Assembly: GCF_028369105.1 (NCBI RefSeq)
Contig: NZ_JAQNDO010000001.1
Coordinates: forward strand, 6,790,501 to 6,854,500
Direction of reading: 5' to 3'
DNA: 64,000 nt
Origin: Polyangium mundeleinium
Lineage (GTDB): Bacteria; Myxococcota_A; Polyangia; Polyangiales; Polyangiaceae
Below are positions 46,001 through 55,546 of the stretch, one piece after another (the first letter of the stretch is position 1; every line of letters begins with the position of its first letter). The notes beneath the pieces are model-generated. The model was not told the origin of the DNA. It did no database searches and saw nothing but the letters and a program-made list of their open reading frames with translations. The translations under genes were made by a program, and so were the position numbers.

Positions 46001-47787
46001 GCACGCGCATCGTCACGGCTTCTTTGGACAAGACCGCCCGGGTCTGGAACGCCGATGGCACGGGCAAGCCCCTGCGGCTCGACGGGCACCAGGAGCGCGT
46101 CTATTCGGCGGCGTTTAGCCCCGACGGCACGCGCATCGTCACCGCTTCCGGGGACAAGACCGCCCGGGTCTGGAACGCCGATGGCACGGGCGAGCCCCTG
46201 CGGCTCGAAGGGCACCAGGCGAGCGTCCATGCGGCGGCGTTTGGCCCCGACGGCACGCGCATCGTCACCGCTTCCTGGGACAAGACCGCCCGGGTCTGGA
46301 ACGCCGATGGCACGGGCGAGCCCCTGCGGCTCGAGGGGCACCAGGATCGCGTCTATTCGGCGGTGTTCAGCCCCGACGGCACGCGCATCGTCACCGCTTC
46401 CTGGGACAAGACCGCCCGGGTGTGGAACGCCGACGGCACGGGCGAGCCCCTGCGGCTCGAGGGGCACGAGGCGCGCGTCTATTCGGCGGCGTGGAGCTCC
46501 GACGGCACGCGCATCGTCACCGCTTCCGGGGACAAGACCGCCCGGGTCTGGAACGCCGATGGCACGGGCAAGCCCTTGCGGCTCGAGGGGCACCAGGAGC
46601 GCATCTATTCGGCGGCGTTTGGCCCCGACGGCACGCGCATCGTCACCGCTTCCGGGGACAAGACCGCCCGGGTCTGGAACGCCGATGATACGAGCAAGCC
46701 CCTGCGGCTCGAGGGGCACCAGGATGCCGTCTCTTCGGCGGCGTTTGGCCCCGACGGCACGCGCATCGTCACCGCTTCCTTGGACAAGACCGCCTGGGTG
46801 TGGAACGCCGATGGCACGGGCAAGCCCCTGCGGCTCGAGGGGCACCAGGATCGCGTCGCTTCGGCGGCGTGGAGCCCCGACGGCACGCGCATCGTCACCG
46901 CTTCCTGGGACAAGACCGCCCGGGTGTGGAACGCCGATGGCACGGGCAAGCCCCTGCGGCTCGAGGGGCACCAGGATCGCGTCGCTTCGGCGGCGTTTAG
47001 CCCCGACGGTAGGCGCATCGTCACCGCTTCCTGGGACAAGACCGCCCGGGTGTGGAACGCCGATGGCACGGGCGAGCCCCTGCGGCTCGAGGGGCACCAG
47101 GATCGCCTCTATTCGGCGGCATTTAGCCCCGACGGCACGCGCATCGTCACCGCTTCGGCAGACAAGACCGCCCGGGTGTGGAACGCCGATGGCACGGGCG
47201 AGCCCCTGCGGCTCGAGGGGCACCAGGATGGCGTCTCTTCGGCGGCGTTTGGCCCCGACGGCACACGCATCGTCACCGCTTCCTGGGACAAGACCGCCTG
47301 GGTCTGGAACGCCGATGGCACGGGCAAGCCCCTGCGGCTCGAGGGACACGGCGCACCCGTTGGCACCGGAGCAAGGGGAGGGGGGGCGTTTAGCCCAGAT
47401 GGCGCCCAGATCGTCACCTACTCGGATGACAAGACCGTGCGCGTGTGGAACGCGGATGGCACGGGCGAGCCGGCGATCCTCCGCATCCCCGAGCTCGAGG
47501 CCTATTCGGCGGCGTGGAGCCCGGACGGCACGCGCATCGTCACCGCCTCGCATAGCGGGATCGACCCAGCCACCGGCAAGATGAAGTCCTGGGCCACCGT
47601 ATGGCCCCGCCTCCAGCGCTTCACCAGCCTGGAGGACCCGGCGCTCTGGACGGCCACCCGTTACTGCCCGCCCATCGAGCTACGAAAGGAGCTGCTCGGC
47701 GTATCCGAGGACGTCGCCGCCGCAGAGCTCGCGACCTGCCAGCGCCGCGTCGCCGAGGCGAACGACCGCCGCGCGGCGCACCCTTGA
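43069..47787 (+). CDS. Ser/Thr kinase fused to P-loop domain and 14 WD40 blades
   Basis: A 1572-residue signalling protein. Residues 66-340 are a eukaryote-like kinase with GAGGMG (73-78), Lys95 in [11 protein letters not shown] (184-191), DFG (204-206) and an APE-like MSPEQWLG. About 380-700 is a STAND/AAA-type NTPase with Walker [10 protein letters not shown] and a VVDQLEELY Walker B. A transmembrane helix follows near 815-835 ([18 protein letters not shown]), then 14 WD40 blades (about 920-1500) with the core [13 protein letters not shown]. The kinase and NTPase domains should face the cytoplasm. The ATG is the first good start. Confidence 0.9.
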   Translation: MAPSDDSSSAARAGVSTPHEPADVLMDTLVAPSSTMPAFAPRDGAMPAGASGAHLPLQPGTVLKHYELIRKLGAGGMGMVFLARDVRLGRLVAIKFLLEHTGQAATRFLAEARATAQCKHENIVVIYDVDDAQGSPYMVLEYIEGRTLREAMTERAHDTTAVVVERMLPVARALACAHAMGIVHRDLKPENILLADGGPVKVVDFGIAKHVALDLMQALPATLASKAHMLDLTQDGALVGTMPYMSPEQWLGEPLDGRSDVWAAGLILFELATGAHPLAPLDLPDLVGVSNLDTPMPSARDKLGAGHALAEVIDRCLKKRKDERIGSAKELVGLLERLGAETMKPAALAEDESPFAGLSAFQESDAARFFGRDDDIAAVLGKLRHQQLVAIAGASGAGKSSFVRAGVIPALRRAGRELEAFVLRPGRRPLAALADVLAFFVDSSGNAAEGGANPAAIAELLRAQPGALGERLRARCRKRGGEHRILLVVDQLEELYTLGSEASERAAFCACLEGVADDASSPLRVIVTIRADFLDRVSEDRRFLSAITRGLMFLPPMTAEGMRSALQRPLAAARYRFEDEGLCDEMLGDLGGMKSPLPLLQFTATKLWEARDREERLLTRKAYRALGGASGALSTHADAVLAGMSVSEQRLARSIFLRLVTPERTRAVVRLEELCALSEETSLAEQVVHHLADARLLSIEAGGEREGTTVELTHESLIERWAKLEQWLDENGKDAEFLVELRSAASQWEKNGKAEGFLWRDEAANKAEQWLARKKAEGDAEGTLGLGKRDRGYLEAVVRLASLSRRRRRQVTGGVIAFLAFFAFVVSLLGVQARSQARRADEKAAEAQKSAEAAQRSAIEADKRTAEARNASRMASAREHQSDPTLVLALLREMEPAGELPPRWRELALWAKHQGIASVVLDHQDVVYSAAFSPDGRRIVTVSGDKTAWVWNADGTGKPLRLDGHQDVVYSAAFSPDGTRIVTASLDKTARVWNADGTGKPLRLDGHQERVYSAAFSPDGTRIVTASGDKTARVWNADGTGEPLRLEGHQASVHAAAFGPDGTRIVTASWDKTARVWNADGTGEPLRLEGHQDRVYSAVFSPDGTRIVTASWDKTARVWNADGTGEPLRLEGHEARVYSAAWSSDGTRIVTASGDKTARVWNADGTGKPLRLEGHQERIYSAAFGPDGTRIVTASGDKTARVWNADDTSKPLRLEGHQDAVSSAAFGPDGTRIVTASLDKTAWVWNADGTGKPLRLEGHQDRVASAAWSPDGTRIVTASWDKTARVWNADGTGKPLRLEGHQDRVASAAFSPDGRRIVTASWDKTARVWNADGTGEPLRLEGHQDRLYSAAFSPDGTRIVTASADKTARVWNADGTGEPLRLEGHQDGVSSAAFGPDGTRIVTASWDKTAWVWNADGTGKPLRLEGHGAPVGTGARGGGAFSPDGAQIVTYSDDKTVRVWNADGTGEPAILRIPELEAYSAAWSPDGTRIVTASHSGIDPATGKMKSWATVWPRLQRFTSLEDPALWTATRYCPPIELRKELLGVSEDVAAAELATCQRRVAEANDRRAAHP
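45844..47355 (+). repeat. Twelve tandem 126-bp WD40-coding repeats
   Basis: Twelve units of exactly 126 bp (42 codons) inside the kinase gene, nearly identical at DNA level, including synonymous positions; the variable bases concentrate at GTCTATTCG/GTCGCTTCG and GGGGAC/TGGGAC sites. This is unusual for old repeats and points to recent unequal crossing-over or gene conversion. A 13th and 14th blade after 47355 are more diverged. Confidence 0.9.
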
Positions 47788-47879
47788 ACCCTCGACGCCG
47801 AGCGCTCAAGGCGTGGGGTGGGGCACGTCAAGAGGCGCGCACGCGGGGGTAGCACCCCGATGGAATCGAGTCGAATCGG

Positions 47880-48235
47880 AGGTCCCTCGACCTCCGGCAA
47901 GAGGCCCTCGACCTCCGGCAGGAGGCCCTCGACCTCCGGCAGGAGGTCGGTCATCCCCGCCAGGAGGTCGTCGGCCTCTGCCCGGAAATCACCCACCTCC
48001 GCCCCGAGGTCGCCCACCTCCGCCTGTGGATGCTCCACCTCCCGAAGGAGGTCGCCCCTCTCCCTCCGAAGGGTGCCCCCTCTCCACCGGGAGTTCGTTC
48101 CTCTCCGACAGGACATCCCCCGCCTCCGCCACGACGTCGCCCACCGACGGCAGGCGCGCATCGCTCTCCGATAGGACGTCCCCCGCCTCCGCCAGAAGCT
48201 CAAAAACCCCCGCCTGCAGGTCGCCGCTCCCCCGC
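47880..48235. repeat. Repeat array B1 (CCTCC/GGAGG, about 21-bp period)
   Basis: Fills the 576-bp gap after the kinase gene. It begins with three units of about 21 bp (GACCTCCGGCAGGAGGCCCTC) that can form CCTCC-GGCA-GGAGG hairpins, and continues as more diverged units in which the same GACCTC/GGAGG pattern recurs. A relative, B2, is at 62321-62690. Read in one frame it would give heptads with Leu-Arg-Gln-Asp; no gene start supports translation. Confidence 0.8.
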
Positions 48236-48363
48236 CTGTCGCGCCTCATCACCTTATTTGTTGCGAGAGGAAGAGCCGGCGGCACGAGTCCAGGCCCGCG
48301 TAGGGCACGGGTGCGCGTCGCGGGCTCGGCCTGCACGGGTATGGCCGGTGCTTACGAAGAGGC

Positions 48364-49443
48364 ATGCGCATTCGTCGCCTCGTCGGCACCCTCGCCATCC
48401 CCCTCGTGGGTACGTGCATTGCCGGATGCGGCGACGCTCCTCGGGAAAACGACGACGTCACCCAGGGCGCGCAAGCTGCGACCGTGGCGCGGCCTCCGCA
48501 ATTCGTGATCCTCGCCTTCGACGGATCGAAAAACCTCTCGTTCTGGCGCGAGTCGCGCGCCTTCGCCGCCGCGAACGTCCTGAAGTTCACGTACTTCATC
48601 AGCGGCGTGTATTTCATCCCGAACGCGGCCAGGCGAGGGTACGATCCTCCGCGGCACGCCCCGGGTACGTCGGCGATCGGGTGGGGAGGGACGATCGACG
48701 AGATCGCGGAGCGCTTCGAGGAGGTGAAGAAGGCCGCGGCGGAGGGCCACGAGATCGCCTCGCACGCCAACGGCCACTTCGACGGGAGCTCGTGGAGCGA
48801 GGCCGATTGGGAGAGCGAGTTCGAGCAATTCGACGAGATCCTCTTCGAGGGCGTCGGGTTGACGGCGCCCGATCTCGGCTTCGGCGCGCGCGACGTCGTG
48901 GGCTTCCGCGCGCCGCTGCTCGCCCACAGCCCCGGCCTCTTCAAGACGCTGGCGAAGAGGGGCTACACGTACGACACGAGCAGGACGGGCGCCGCGAACG
49001 ACTGGCCCAAGAAGATCGCGGGCATCTGGAATTTCCCGCTGGCGGAGCTCCGCATCGCCGGCTCCGGCAAAGCAACGTTGTCGATGGACTACAACTTCTA
49101 CGTCGCCGATTCGGGCGCCAGGCCGAACCCCGCCGGCAAAGAGACGTACAAAAAGCAGATGCTCGACACCTACCTGGCCTACTTCGAATCGAACTACTTC
49201 GGCAACCGCGCCCCCGTCCACATCGGCCACCACTTCTCGAAGTGGAACGGCGGCGCCTACGGGGAGGCCATGCAGGCGTTCGCGCAGGCCGTGTGTGGCC
49301 TGCCCGAGGTGACGTGCGGCACGTACAAGGACCTCGTGAAGTTCGTCGCGGAGCACGAGGACGAGCGGAGCGATCTCCAGGCCGGCAACTTCGCCCGCAT
49401 GCCCCGTTCATTGGAGCTCACCAGGACGGCCGGCGTGCCGTGA
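48364..49443 (+). CDS. Polysaccharide deacetylase-like lipoprotein
   Basis: A 359-residue lipoprotein (lipobox IAGC, Cys22). The NodB-type core has ILAFDGSKN with Asp53, HEIASHANGH with metal-binding His134 and His138, and RAPLLAH. These are the metal and acid/base residues of carbohydrate esterase family 4, though the general-base motif is altered to FDGS. It could deacetylate a cell-wall or surface polysaccharide in the periplasm, or have lost activity. It follows array B1 after the kinase gene and is convergent with the next gene. Confidence 0.8.
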   Translation: MRIRRLVGTLAIPLVGTCIAGCGDAPRENDDVTQGAQAATVARPPQFVILAFDGSKNLSFWRESRAFAAANVLKFTYFISGVYFIPNAARRGYDPPRHAPGTSAIGWGGTIDEIAERFEEVKKAAAEGHEIASHANGHFDGSSWSEADWESEFEQFDEILFEGVGLTAPDLGFGARDVVGFRAPLLAHSPGLFKTLAKRGYTYDTSRTGAANDWPKKIAGIWNFPLAELRIAGSGKATLSMDYNFYVADSGARPNPAGKETYKKQMLDTYLAYFESNYFGNRAPVHIGHHFSKWNGGAYGEAMQAFAQAVCGLPEVTCGTYKDLVKFVAEHEDERSDLQAGNFARMPRSLELTRTAGVP

Positions 49444-49459
49444 CCACGCGCGCTCGTGC

Positions 49460-50512
49460 TCACGGAACGAGCGCCGCGAGGAACATCGTGTACTCGTGCC
49501 GTCCCGGTCTCGTCGTCATCGCTCCCATACCGAAGTCGAGCGTGCCCTTGAAGGCGCCGACCGTGATCACCCGGCCGCGGCTGTCGAGAGCGAGCGCATG
49601 ACCAACAGCCGCCTCGTCGATGGCGCGAACCACGCGCGTGGGGTGCGCGGCTCCATTCGAATCGAACGTCTGGAAGTACGCCGCAGGGTCGAAGCCGAGC
49701 GTGTTGCCTTTGTCCGTGATCACCTCGTGTGAGCCATGGACGAGGATCTCGCCGCTCCGCGCGACGACAACGTCCCTCGCATGTTGATCGATGTCACGGG
49801 TGCCCGGTGTGCCCGCGAGCGAGAAGAAGCGTGCTCCGCCATTTGCGTCGAGCGAGGCGACGAAGGCGTCGGAGAGGATCGCCGAGCCGGTGAGGGTCGC
49901 GTCTCCGAGCGCGATCTGGCCGGCGACACCGCCGAGGAGACCGGCGACGACGACGCCGCCGTCGGGCCCCATGGCGAGGTCGTGGATCCGATGGGAATGT
50001 CGGATCGAGGCGAAGGCACGCGCCCAGAGCGCGCGGCCTTTCGAATCGAGCTTCGCGACCCATCCGTTCGACGACGAACGCGCGTCCCCCGCGACGACGC
50101 CGTCGCCCAGATCGAGCGGGCTCTCGACGGAGCCGCCGATCGCGATGCTTCCCGTGGCGTCGACCGCGATCGACGCGTCGATCGGTTTGGCAGCGGTGAA
50201 GGTACGCGCGCCCGCGACTGCGCCGTCTGCGTCGAACCACGCGAGGAATCCGGCCTCGCGTGGCACTTCGAGGTGGAACCTACCGAGATCACACGTGCCC
50301 CCGGACCAACCGATCACAGCGATGCGATCGTCTGCGCCGACCGCAACAGCCCAAGGCCACAAATTCGTGCCATAGGCATGCGACCAGCCGACGGGCTTCG
50401 CCGGCGGCGGAGGCGGCGGCACGTCCGTCCGCGCGACGGGGGGCGACGGTGAAGCTGCCGAGCCCGTGCACCCGGCGAGGAGCAGCGCGAAGGCAAACAG
50501 GGGTGAGCGCAC
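49460..50512 (-). CDS. Lipoprotein with beta-propeller-like repeats
   Basis: A 350-residue lipoprotein; the lipobox LLAGC lies about 15 residues in if the GTG at 50512 is used. It has a Pro-rich segment and then repeats of the SBBP/NHL type (IAVIGWSGGTCDLGRF, GSIAIGGSVESPLDLGDG, VVVAGLLGGVAGQIALGDA). Similar proteins appear repeatedly in myxobacteria as surface or outer-membrane propellers. It is minus strand, convergent with the deacetylase and divergent from the TonB-dependent receptor. Confidence 0.75.
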   Translation of the reverse strand: MRSPLFAFALLLAGCTGSAASPSPPVARTDVPPPPPPAKPVGWSHAYGTNLWPWAVAVGADDRIAVIGWSGGTCDLGRFHLEVPREAGFLAWFDADGAVAGARTFTAAKPIDASIAVDATGSIAIGGSVESPLDLGDGVVAGDARSSSNGWVAKLDSKGRALWARAFASIRHSHRIHDLAMGPDGGVVVAGLLGGVAGQIALGDATLTGSAILSDAFVASLDANGGARFFSLAGTPGTRDIDQHARDVVVARSGEILVHGSHEVITDKGNTLGFDPAAYFQTFDSNGAAHPTRVVRAIDEAAVGHALALDSRGRVITVGAFKGTLDFGMGAMTTRPGRHEYTMFLAALVP

Positions 50513-50784
50513 GGCCGGGAATATCCTCCGAACGCGCGGGCAAGGCAATACACTTGCGCCCGTTCGGACGGAGGACGGGGAGTCTGTTTCACGCTCGCGA
50601 CAGCGGAGCGTTGCTGTCACGACGGCGTGTCAGTGTCACGCGCGCGTGACACCCTCCGTGCAGGTGTCCTGTCTCGATGCCCAGGTTTCCGCGGCGCGAA
50701 TCGGTGGTACGAGGGTTGCTCACGTGCAGGCCATCGTCTTGAAGGCAGGGGCTTCTACCCATCCGCATTGGAAATCGAATCGTC

Positions 50785-53700
50785 ATGCGCTTGCTCTATG
50801 GACCCCGATGTTTTTCCCTGGCGGCTACCTTTTGCCTCGGTCTCTTGGCCGCCTCCTCCGCCTCCGCCGCCGGAGACTCGGTCCTCACCGGGACCGTCCG
50901 CGACGCGGAAACACGAGAGCCCCTCGCCGACGTCGTCATCATCGTGACCTCCCCCGCGATACAGGGTGAGCTGGTCGCCGTGACCGACGCATTCGGCACC
51001 TATCGCGTTTCTGGGCTCTCGCCGGGCGAATACACGATCCGGATCGAGCGCGATGGGCACAGGCCCTCCTCGCGCGGCGGGATCACGCTCCAGACGGGCA
51101 CCACGTCCCGCGCCAACGTGCTGCTCACGGAGCTCTCGCCGGACGAGCTGGGCCCGGACATCGCGTTACCCGAGCCGCCTCCGTCGGTCGACATCCGGTC
51201 GACGACGACAGGCTTGATCATCGAGTCGGATGTCTCGCATCGCCTCCCGGTGGCGCCGCCCGGCGGTCGAGCCTCGGCCCTGCGATCGTTCGAGAGCCTT
51301 GGGGCGCTCGTGCCCGGCGCCCAGCCGACGAGCCTCGGGTTTTCCATCCACGGCTCGTCGGCGCCCGAGAACCGATTCGAGATCGACGGCGTCTCCGTGG
51401 GCAGCGCTTCGGACGGCATCAACGACACGCCGCTCTCGCTCGCGTTCGTCCGGAAGGTCCACATCGCCACCGGCGGATACCTGCCCGAGTTCGGCCGGAC
51501 CACCGGCGGCGTCTTCGACGTCGTCACGAAATCGGGTGGCAACGCGTTTCACGGGTCGATCTTCGGCAGCGTCGCGCCGGGCGCGTTCGAGGGAGAACGA
51601 AAGCCCGTACGCGCGGAGGGCACGGTGGTCGCCGTCGATCAGAAGCTCGGCGCGATGCGCGATTTCGGGTTCGAGCTCGGCGGACCCATCAAGGAGGATC
51701 GCCTGTGGTTCTACGCGGGATTGAACGTGGCCTTCGAGGACCTCGACATCGCGCGTTCGCTCCACCGTCTGCGGTACGAGACGAACCCCGACGGATCCGT
51801 GAAGCTCGACGCGAGCGGCCATCCCATCGGCCTCCGCGATGAATACGGGGTTCAGCGCACCGAGCCCATCGAGGGCGGGATACGTCGCTACGTCGCGTCG
51901 AAAGAGACGCTGCAATACATCGGCAAGCTCACATGGTACATCCCCCCGCGGCAAGACAGCTCGTCGCATACGTTGACGCTCTCGGTGTTCGGTTCGCCCA
52001 CGTGGTCCGGGGGGGACGGGCGGATCTCCCTCGATGGGGTCACGGGCACGACCAACACGAGCACGCTGGAGGGGCACTACGCGGCCTTCGGGCGGCGGGA
52101 AGAGCAGAGGAACCACACGGCCTCCCTCACGCTCTCGTCGGCGTTCCTGCACAAGAGGCTCCTCCTCGACGCGACGATCGCCTATCATCACGCCTCCTCG
52201 AGCCGCCTGCCGGTCGACGGGGCGGCGATCGGCAGCGGGAAGGGGCTCGACGCCGTCCCCGGGATCGCCTGGACGCGTGGGGCACCGCATACCCTCGCCG
52301 ATTTCGAGGATCTTCCGGCAGGGAGTGGCTGCGAGCCGAAGGGGTCGACGAACGTCATCCATTGCCCCGTGCGCGCCTACCTGACGGGTGGACCTGGGAA
52401 CGTGAACGAATCCATCACGAACCGCTTCCAGGGAAAAGCCGTCGTCACGTACCTGCTCCAGGCGCTGGGGTTCCACGTCATCAAGGCGGGGCTCGACGTC
52501 GAGGTGTCGAACAGCCTGTTCGCCCAGGCGAACACGGGGAACGTGTGGTTTTCGGAGACGCGGGATGGTTCGGCGTGGCAAGTCTTTCGCATCGGCAACC
52601 TGACGGGCCCGGACGACGTCTACGTTCCGAAATGGCAGTCCCCGACGACGCACTCCACCCTCGTCGGCGGGTTTGTCCAGGATAGCTTCCACATCCTCGA
52701 TCGGGTCTTGGTGAACGCCGGCTTGCGGTACGACGCGCAGATGATGTCGAGCAGCGAGGGGATGGGCATGGTGCTCCCGAACCAGTGGTCTCCACGCGTC
52801 GGCGTCATCTACGACGTTACCCGTCGGGACCGATCGAAGCTCTTCGTGAACTACGCGCGTCATTACGAGAACGTGCCCCTCGGCCTGGCCGACGCCTTGT
52901 TCGTCCGGCGGCCCCTCGCCGTGTCCGAAGTGTCGAGCTCCGTGTGCGACCCGAGCGACCCCGCGAAGGTCGCGGCCTGCCTGGACCCGAAGAACAACCT
53001 CACGATCGGGCAGCCCTACGCACCGAACCGGCAATGGGGTTCTTATCACGGCAATCGCGCGCCGGTGGATCCGGAGATCGAGGCGCAATCGATGGACGAG
53101 ATCGCGGCAGGCGGCGAGTACGAGGTCTTCGACGACGCGCGCGTGGGCGTCAACTACGTGCACCGTTCGATCCACCGCGCCATCGAGACCATGAGCCGGG
53201 ACGAAGGCACGTCGATCTTCGTGGGCAACCCCGGCCATGGCGCGGCCTCCGACGTCCCCGAAGCACGGCGCGACTACGATGCGGTGACTGTGTTCTTCCA
53301 GAAATCGTTCGCCTGGGGGTGGTTCGCGCTCGCCAGCTACACGGCGTCGTATCTCCGCGGGAACTACCCCGGGCTCGCCTCGGGGCCCTATCCATCGCCC
53401 CATACGCTCTCCGACTTCGACCTCCTGTCGCTCCAGCCGAACCGTGACGGCCCGCTCCCGGGGGATCGGCGCCATTCGGTCAAGGTCTTCGGCGCCAAGG
53501 AGTTCGTCCTCGCGAAGAAGGTCCACATCAACCTAGGAATGGGCTACACGGGCACGTCGGGCGCCCCGCTCGACGTCCTCGGCGCTCACCCCACCTACGG
53601 CAGAGGTGCCGTCTTCCTCCTGCCCCGCGGCGCGGGGGGCAATTTGCCCTGGGTCCATAGCGTCGATTCGACCCTCGCCGTCGGCTACAAGGTGGGCAAG

Positions 53701-53997
53701 GACAGCACGCTCTCCGTGAGCGTGGACGTGTTTAACCTGTTCAACTTCCAGGCCGAGACCAGCCGCAATCAATCGTTCACGTACGCGATCGTCCGGCCCA
53801 TCGACGGCGGCACGGCGGCGGACCTGCCGAACAAGGGAGAGGCGGCCTGCGCCACCGGCGCGGGTTGTCGCTACAAGCTCGTGAATTTCGAGGACGGCTC
53901 GCCCTTCGATCCCGCCGACCGAAACCCCAGCTACGGCAGCCCCACGTCGTACCAGAGCCCGAGGACGATCCGCATGGGCATGCGGTTGACCTTCTGA
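50785..53997 (+). CDS. TonB-dependent receptor with carboxypeptidase-like N-terminal domain
   Basis: A 1070-residue outer-membrane receptor. A signal peptide (residues 1-28) is followed by a carboxypeptidase-regulatory-like domain (LTGTVRDAETREPLADVVI...GTYRVSGLSPGEYTI), then a plug domain (VDGVS-type GFSIHGSSAPENRFEIDGVSV) and a 22-strand-type barrel ending in MGMRLTF. Such OAR/SusC-like receptors import large or metal-bound ligands or carry TonB-driven signals. The ligand is unknown; no siderophore or cobalamin gene is adjacent. The ATG at 50785 lies in the divergent spacer with the propeller gene. Confidence 0.9.
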   Translation: MRLLYGPRCFSLAATFCLGLLAASSASAAGDSVLTGTVRDAETREPLADVVIIVTSPAIQGELVAVTDAFGTYRVSGLSPGEYTIRIERDGHRPSSRGGITLQTGTTSRANVLLTELSPDELGPDIALPEPPPSVDIRSTTTGLIIESDVSHRLPVAPPGGRASALRSFESLGALVPGAQPTSLGFSIHGSSAPENRFEIDGVSVGSASDGINDTPLSLAFVRKVHIATGGYLPEFGRTTGGVFDVVTKSGGNAFHGSIFGSVAPGAFEGERKPVRAEGTVVAVDQKLGAMRDFGFELGGPIKEDRLWFYAGLNVAFEDLDIARSLHRLRYETNPDGSVKLDASGHPIGLRDEYGVQRTEPIEGGIRRYVASKETLQYIGKLTWYIPPRQDSSSHTLTLSVFGSPTWSGGDGRISLDGVTGTTNTSTLEGHYAAFGRREEQRNHTASLTLSSAFLHKRLLLDATIAYHHASSSRLPVDGAAIGSGKGLDAVPGIAWTRGAPHTLADFEDLPAGSGCEPKGSTNVIHCPVRAYLTGGPGNVNESITNRFQGKAVVTYLLQALGFHVIKAGLDVEVSNSLFAQANTGNVWFSETRDGSAWQVFRIGNLTGPDDVYVPKWQSPTTHSTLVGGFVQDSFHILDRVLVNAGLRYDAQMMSSSEGMGMVLPNQWSPRVGVIYDVTRRDRSKLFVNYARHYENVPLGLADALFVRRPLAVSEVSSSVCDPSDPAKVAACLDPKNNLTIGQPYAPNRQWGSYHGNRAPVDPEIEAQSMDEIAAGGEYEVFDDARVGVNYVHRSIHRAIETMSRDEGTSIFVGNPGHGAASDVPEARRDYDAVTVFFQKSFAWGWFALASYTASYLRGNYPGLASGPYPSPHTLSDFDLLSLQPNRDGPLPGDRRHSVKVFGAKEFVLAKKVHINLGMGYTGTSGAPLDVLGAHPTYGRGAVFLLPRGAGGNLPWVHSVDSTLAVGYKVGKDSTLSVSVDVFNLFNFQAETSRNQSFTYAIVRPIDGGTAADLPNKGEAACATGAGCRYKLVNFEDGSPFDPADRNPSYGSPTSYQSPRTIRMGMRLTF

Positions 53998-54100
53998 TGG
54001 CGGAACGAGGAGACGAGCCATGAATCGCCACGGACGAAATCGTGCTCCCGGGACCGGATCCAAGGGAGAGGCGGGACCGAATGGTATCGTCCGTCCCGAC

Positions 54101-54877
54101 ATGGACCTTCGCACCTCGCTTGCGCTCCTCGCGCTGCTTCCAGCCTGTGGCGGCGAACCTCAGCCGCCGGCCGGCGCGCCCGAGGTGACGACGGTGGCGC
54201 CTGCGTCTCCGGTGCCCGCCGCGAGCGTCACGGCCGCGTCTGCGGGGGCGCCCCCGTCTGCGGCGGCGCCCCCGCCCGTCGCCGCGGGGCCGAAGCTCGC
54301 ATGCCCGCCGGCGCTGCCGGTGCTGACGACCGAGCGCACCGTGTGGGGCCCGCTCGTTCGCCGTGGCGCGTGCTGGACGCTGCTCAATCACACGAAGGGG
54401 GCGCCTGACTACGACGACACGCTGCTCGTCATGCCGTCGAACGTGCGCAAGGTGGGCAAGGCCGACGTAGCCCAGCTCAAATACACGCTCGGCCGCAACA
54501 GCAGCGCTCACGAGGCCCCGGCCGACGTGCTCCCCAGGCAGGTCGCCGTCACGGACCAGGGCGTGTGGTTTCTCCCCGCCGACGCCGACGACGCCGCCAT
54601 CACCGCCGCGCTCCGCAAACCCCCCACGTACGCGGCGAAGCCGAAGACGTTCGAGCCGACCCAGGAGAACGGCTACACGTTCGTGCGCGAGGCCAAAACA
54701 TCGCGTGGCCCGATCGTGTGCACCGGCCACGCGATCCCGCCGGCGCAGGGCACGTGCGGGGACAAGTGCAATGCAAGGGTCTGCTTCTCGGCGTCGGTTG
54801 GCGTGGTGATCGTCGAAGGCACGGCGGCGCCGGCGTCGGGTGCGTATGCGCAGAATGAGTTTCGGATCGTGCCGTAG
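54101..54877 (+). CDS. Lipoprotein with two Cys-containing motifs, function unknown
   Basis: A 258-residue lipoprotein. The lipobox LLPAC is about 17 residues in when the Met at 54101 is used. An Ala/Pro-rich linker follows, then a compact domain (VWGPLVRRGACWTLLNHTKG, FLPADADDAAITAALRKPP, GTCGDKCNARVCFSASVG). It may be a partner of the TonB-dependent receptor just upstream, 103 bp away on the same strand, but nothing in the sequence proves it. The longer frame from 54020 lacks a ribosome site. Confidence 0.65.
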   Translation: MDLRTSLALLALLPACGGEPQPPAGAPEVTTVAPASPVPAASVTAASAGAPPSAAAPPPVAAGPKLACPPALPVLTTERTVWGPLVRRGACWTLLNHTKGAPDYDDTLLVMPSNVRKVGKADVAQLKYTLGRNSSAHEAPADVLPRQVAVTDQGVWFLPADADDAAITAALRKPPTYAAKPKTFEPTQENGYTFVREAKTSRGPIVCTGHAIPPAQGTCGDKCNARVCFSASVGVVIVEGTAAPASGAYAQNEFRIVP

Positions 54878-54909
54878 GGCCGTGGGGCGCCGCAAGACAC
54901 CAGGGCCGA

Positions 54910-55323
54910 CTATTCGACCTTCTCCACCACGAACCGCGTGACGCCCGCCGACCCGCGCTCCTGCACTTCCCGTCCGGTCACCTTCGCGGTCGTGCGGCCG
55001 CCCAGATCGAACTTCTGGGGATCGAAATAGACCGCTCGCGAGCCCGAAGGGTCCGTCAGCTCCACCTCGTCGAGCTCGACGGAGCCGAGCTGCTTGGCGT
55101 TGAGGGCCTTGTTCACCTCGTCGATCGCCTTCACGCTTCCGGTCACGATGCAGATGTTGTCGTTGTGGAAGGTCTCCTTCACCGTGCACGGCTTCGTCGA
55201 CGGGCGCACGAGCCATATCACGCCCCCCGCGATGGCGAGCATCATCGCGAGGATCGCGTACTGAACCGGCTTCGGGAGCGGCTTCACGGCGGGCGGCGTA
55301 CCTTCGGGCGGGGGCGTCGGCAT
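54910..55323 (-). CDS. Small membrane protein with OB-fold-like periplasmic domain
   Basis: A 137-residue protein with a Pro-rich start, one transmembrane segment (YAILAMMLAIAGGVIWLV) and a C-terminal domain whose strands (VTGSVKAIDEVNKAL, VELDEVELTDPSGSRAVYF, TTAKVTGREVQERG) resemble an OB-fold. The start at 55323 or one at 55377 has no strong ribosome site. The function is unknown. It follows the sigma-factor gene on the minus strand across a hexanucleotide tract. Confidence 0.6.
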   Translation of the reverse strand: MPTPPPEGTPPAVKPLPKPVQYAILAMMLAIAGGVIWLVRPSTKPCTVKETFHNDNICIVTGSVKAIDEVNKALNAKQLGSVELDEVELTDPSGSRAVYFDPQKFDLGGRTTAKVTGREVQERGSAGVTRFVVEKVE

Positions 55324-55445
55324 CGGCCAGGTCTGGATCAGAATCACCTGATGCACCAGTCCAAATTGCGCGCTCACCGCGTCGACGGTCTTGAGGTGGG
55401 CATGGCTCCGTGGAAGGAAGATGCTTGGGCTTCGAGTCGGGTGAC

Positions 55446-55541
55446 GGGAGCGGAAGCGGGAGTGGGAGCGGGAGCGGAAGCGGAAGCGGAAGCGGAAGCG
55501 GGAGCGGGAGCGGAAGCGGGAGCGGGAGCGGAAGCGGAAGC
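55446..55541. repeat. GGGAGC/GGAAGC hexanucleotide tract (16 units)
   Basis: Sixteen hexanucleotides mixing GGGAGC, GGAAGC and GGGAGT, 96 bp long, ending 5 bp from the sigma gene stop on the minus strand. The placement just beyond a gene's stop is the same as the (GGAAGC)15 tract at 4192-4281. Confidence 0.9.
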
Positions 55542-55546
55542 GGTCC

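Noticed and set aside
45844-47355. Regular repeats that could be taken for a CRISPR array
   Set aside because: Units are 126 bp and fully coding inside a WD40 frame, without short repeats plus unique spacers and without cas genes.
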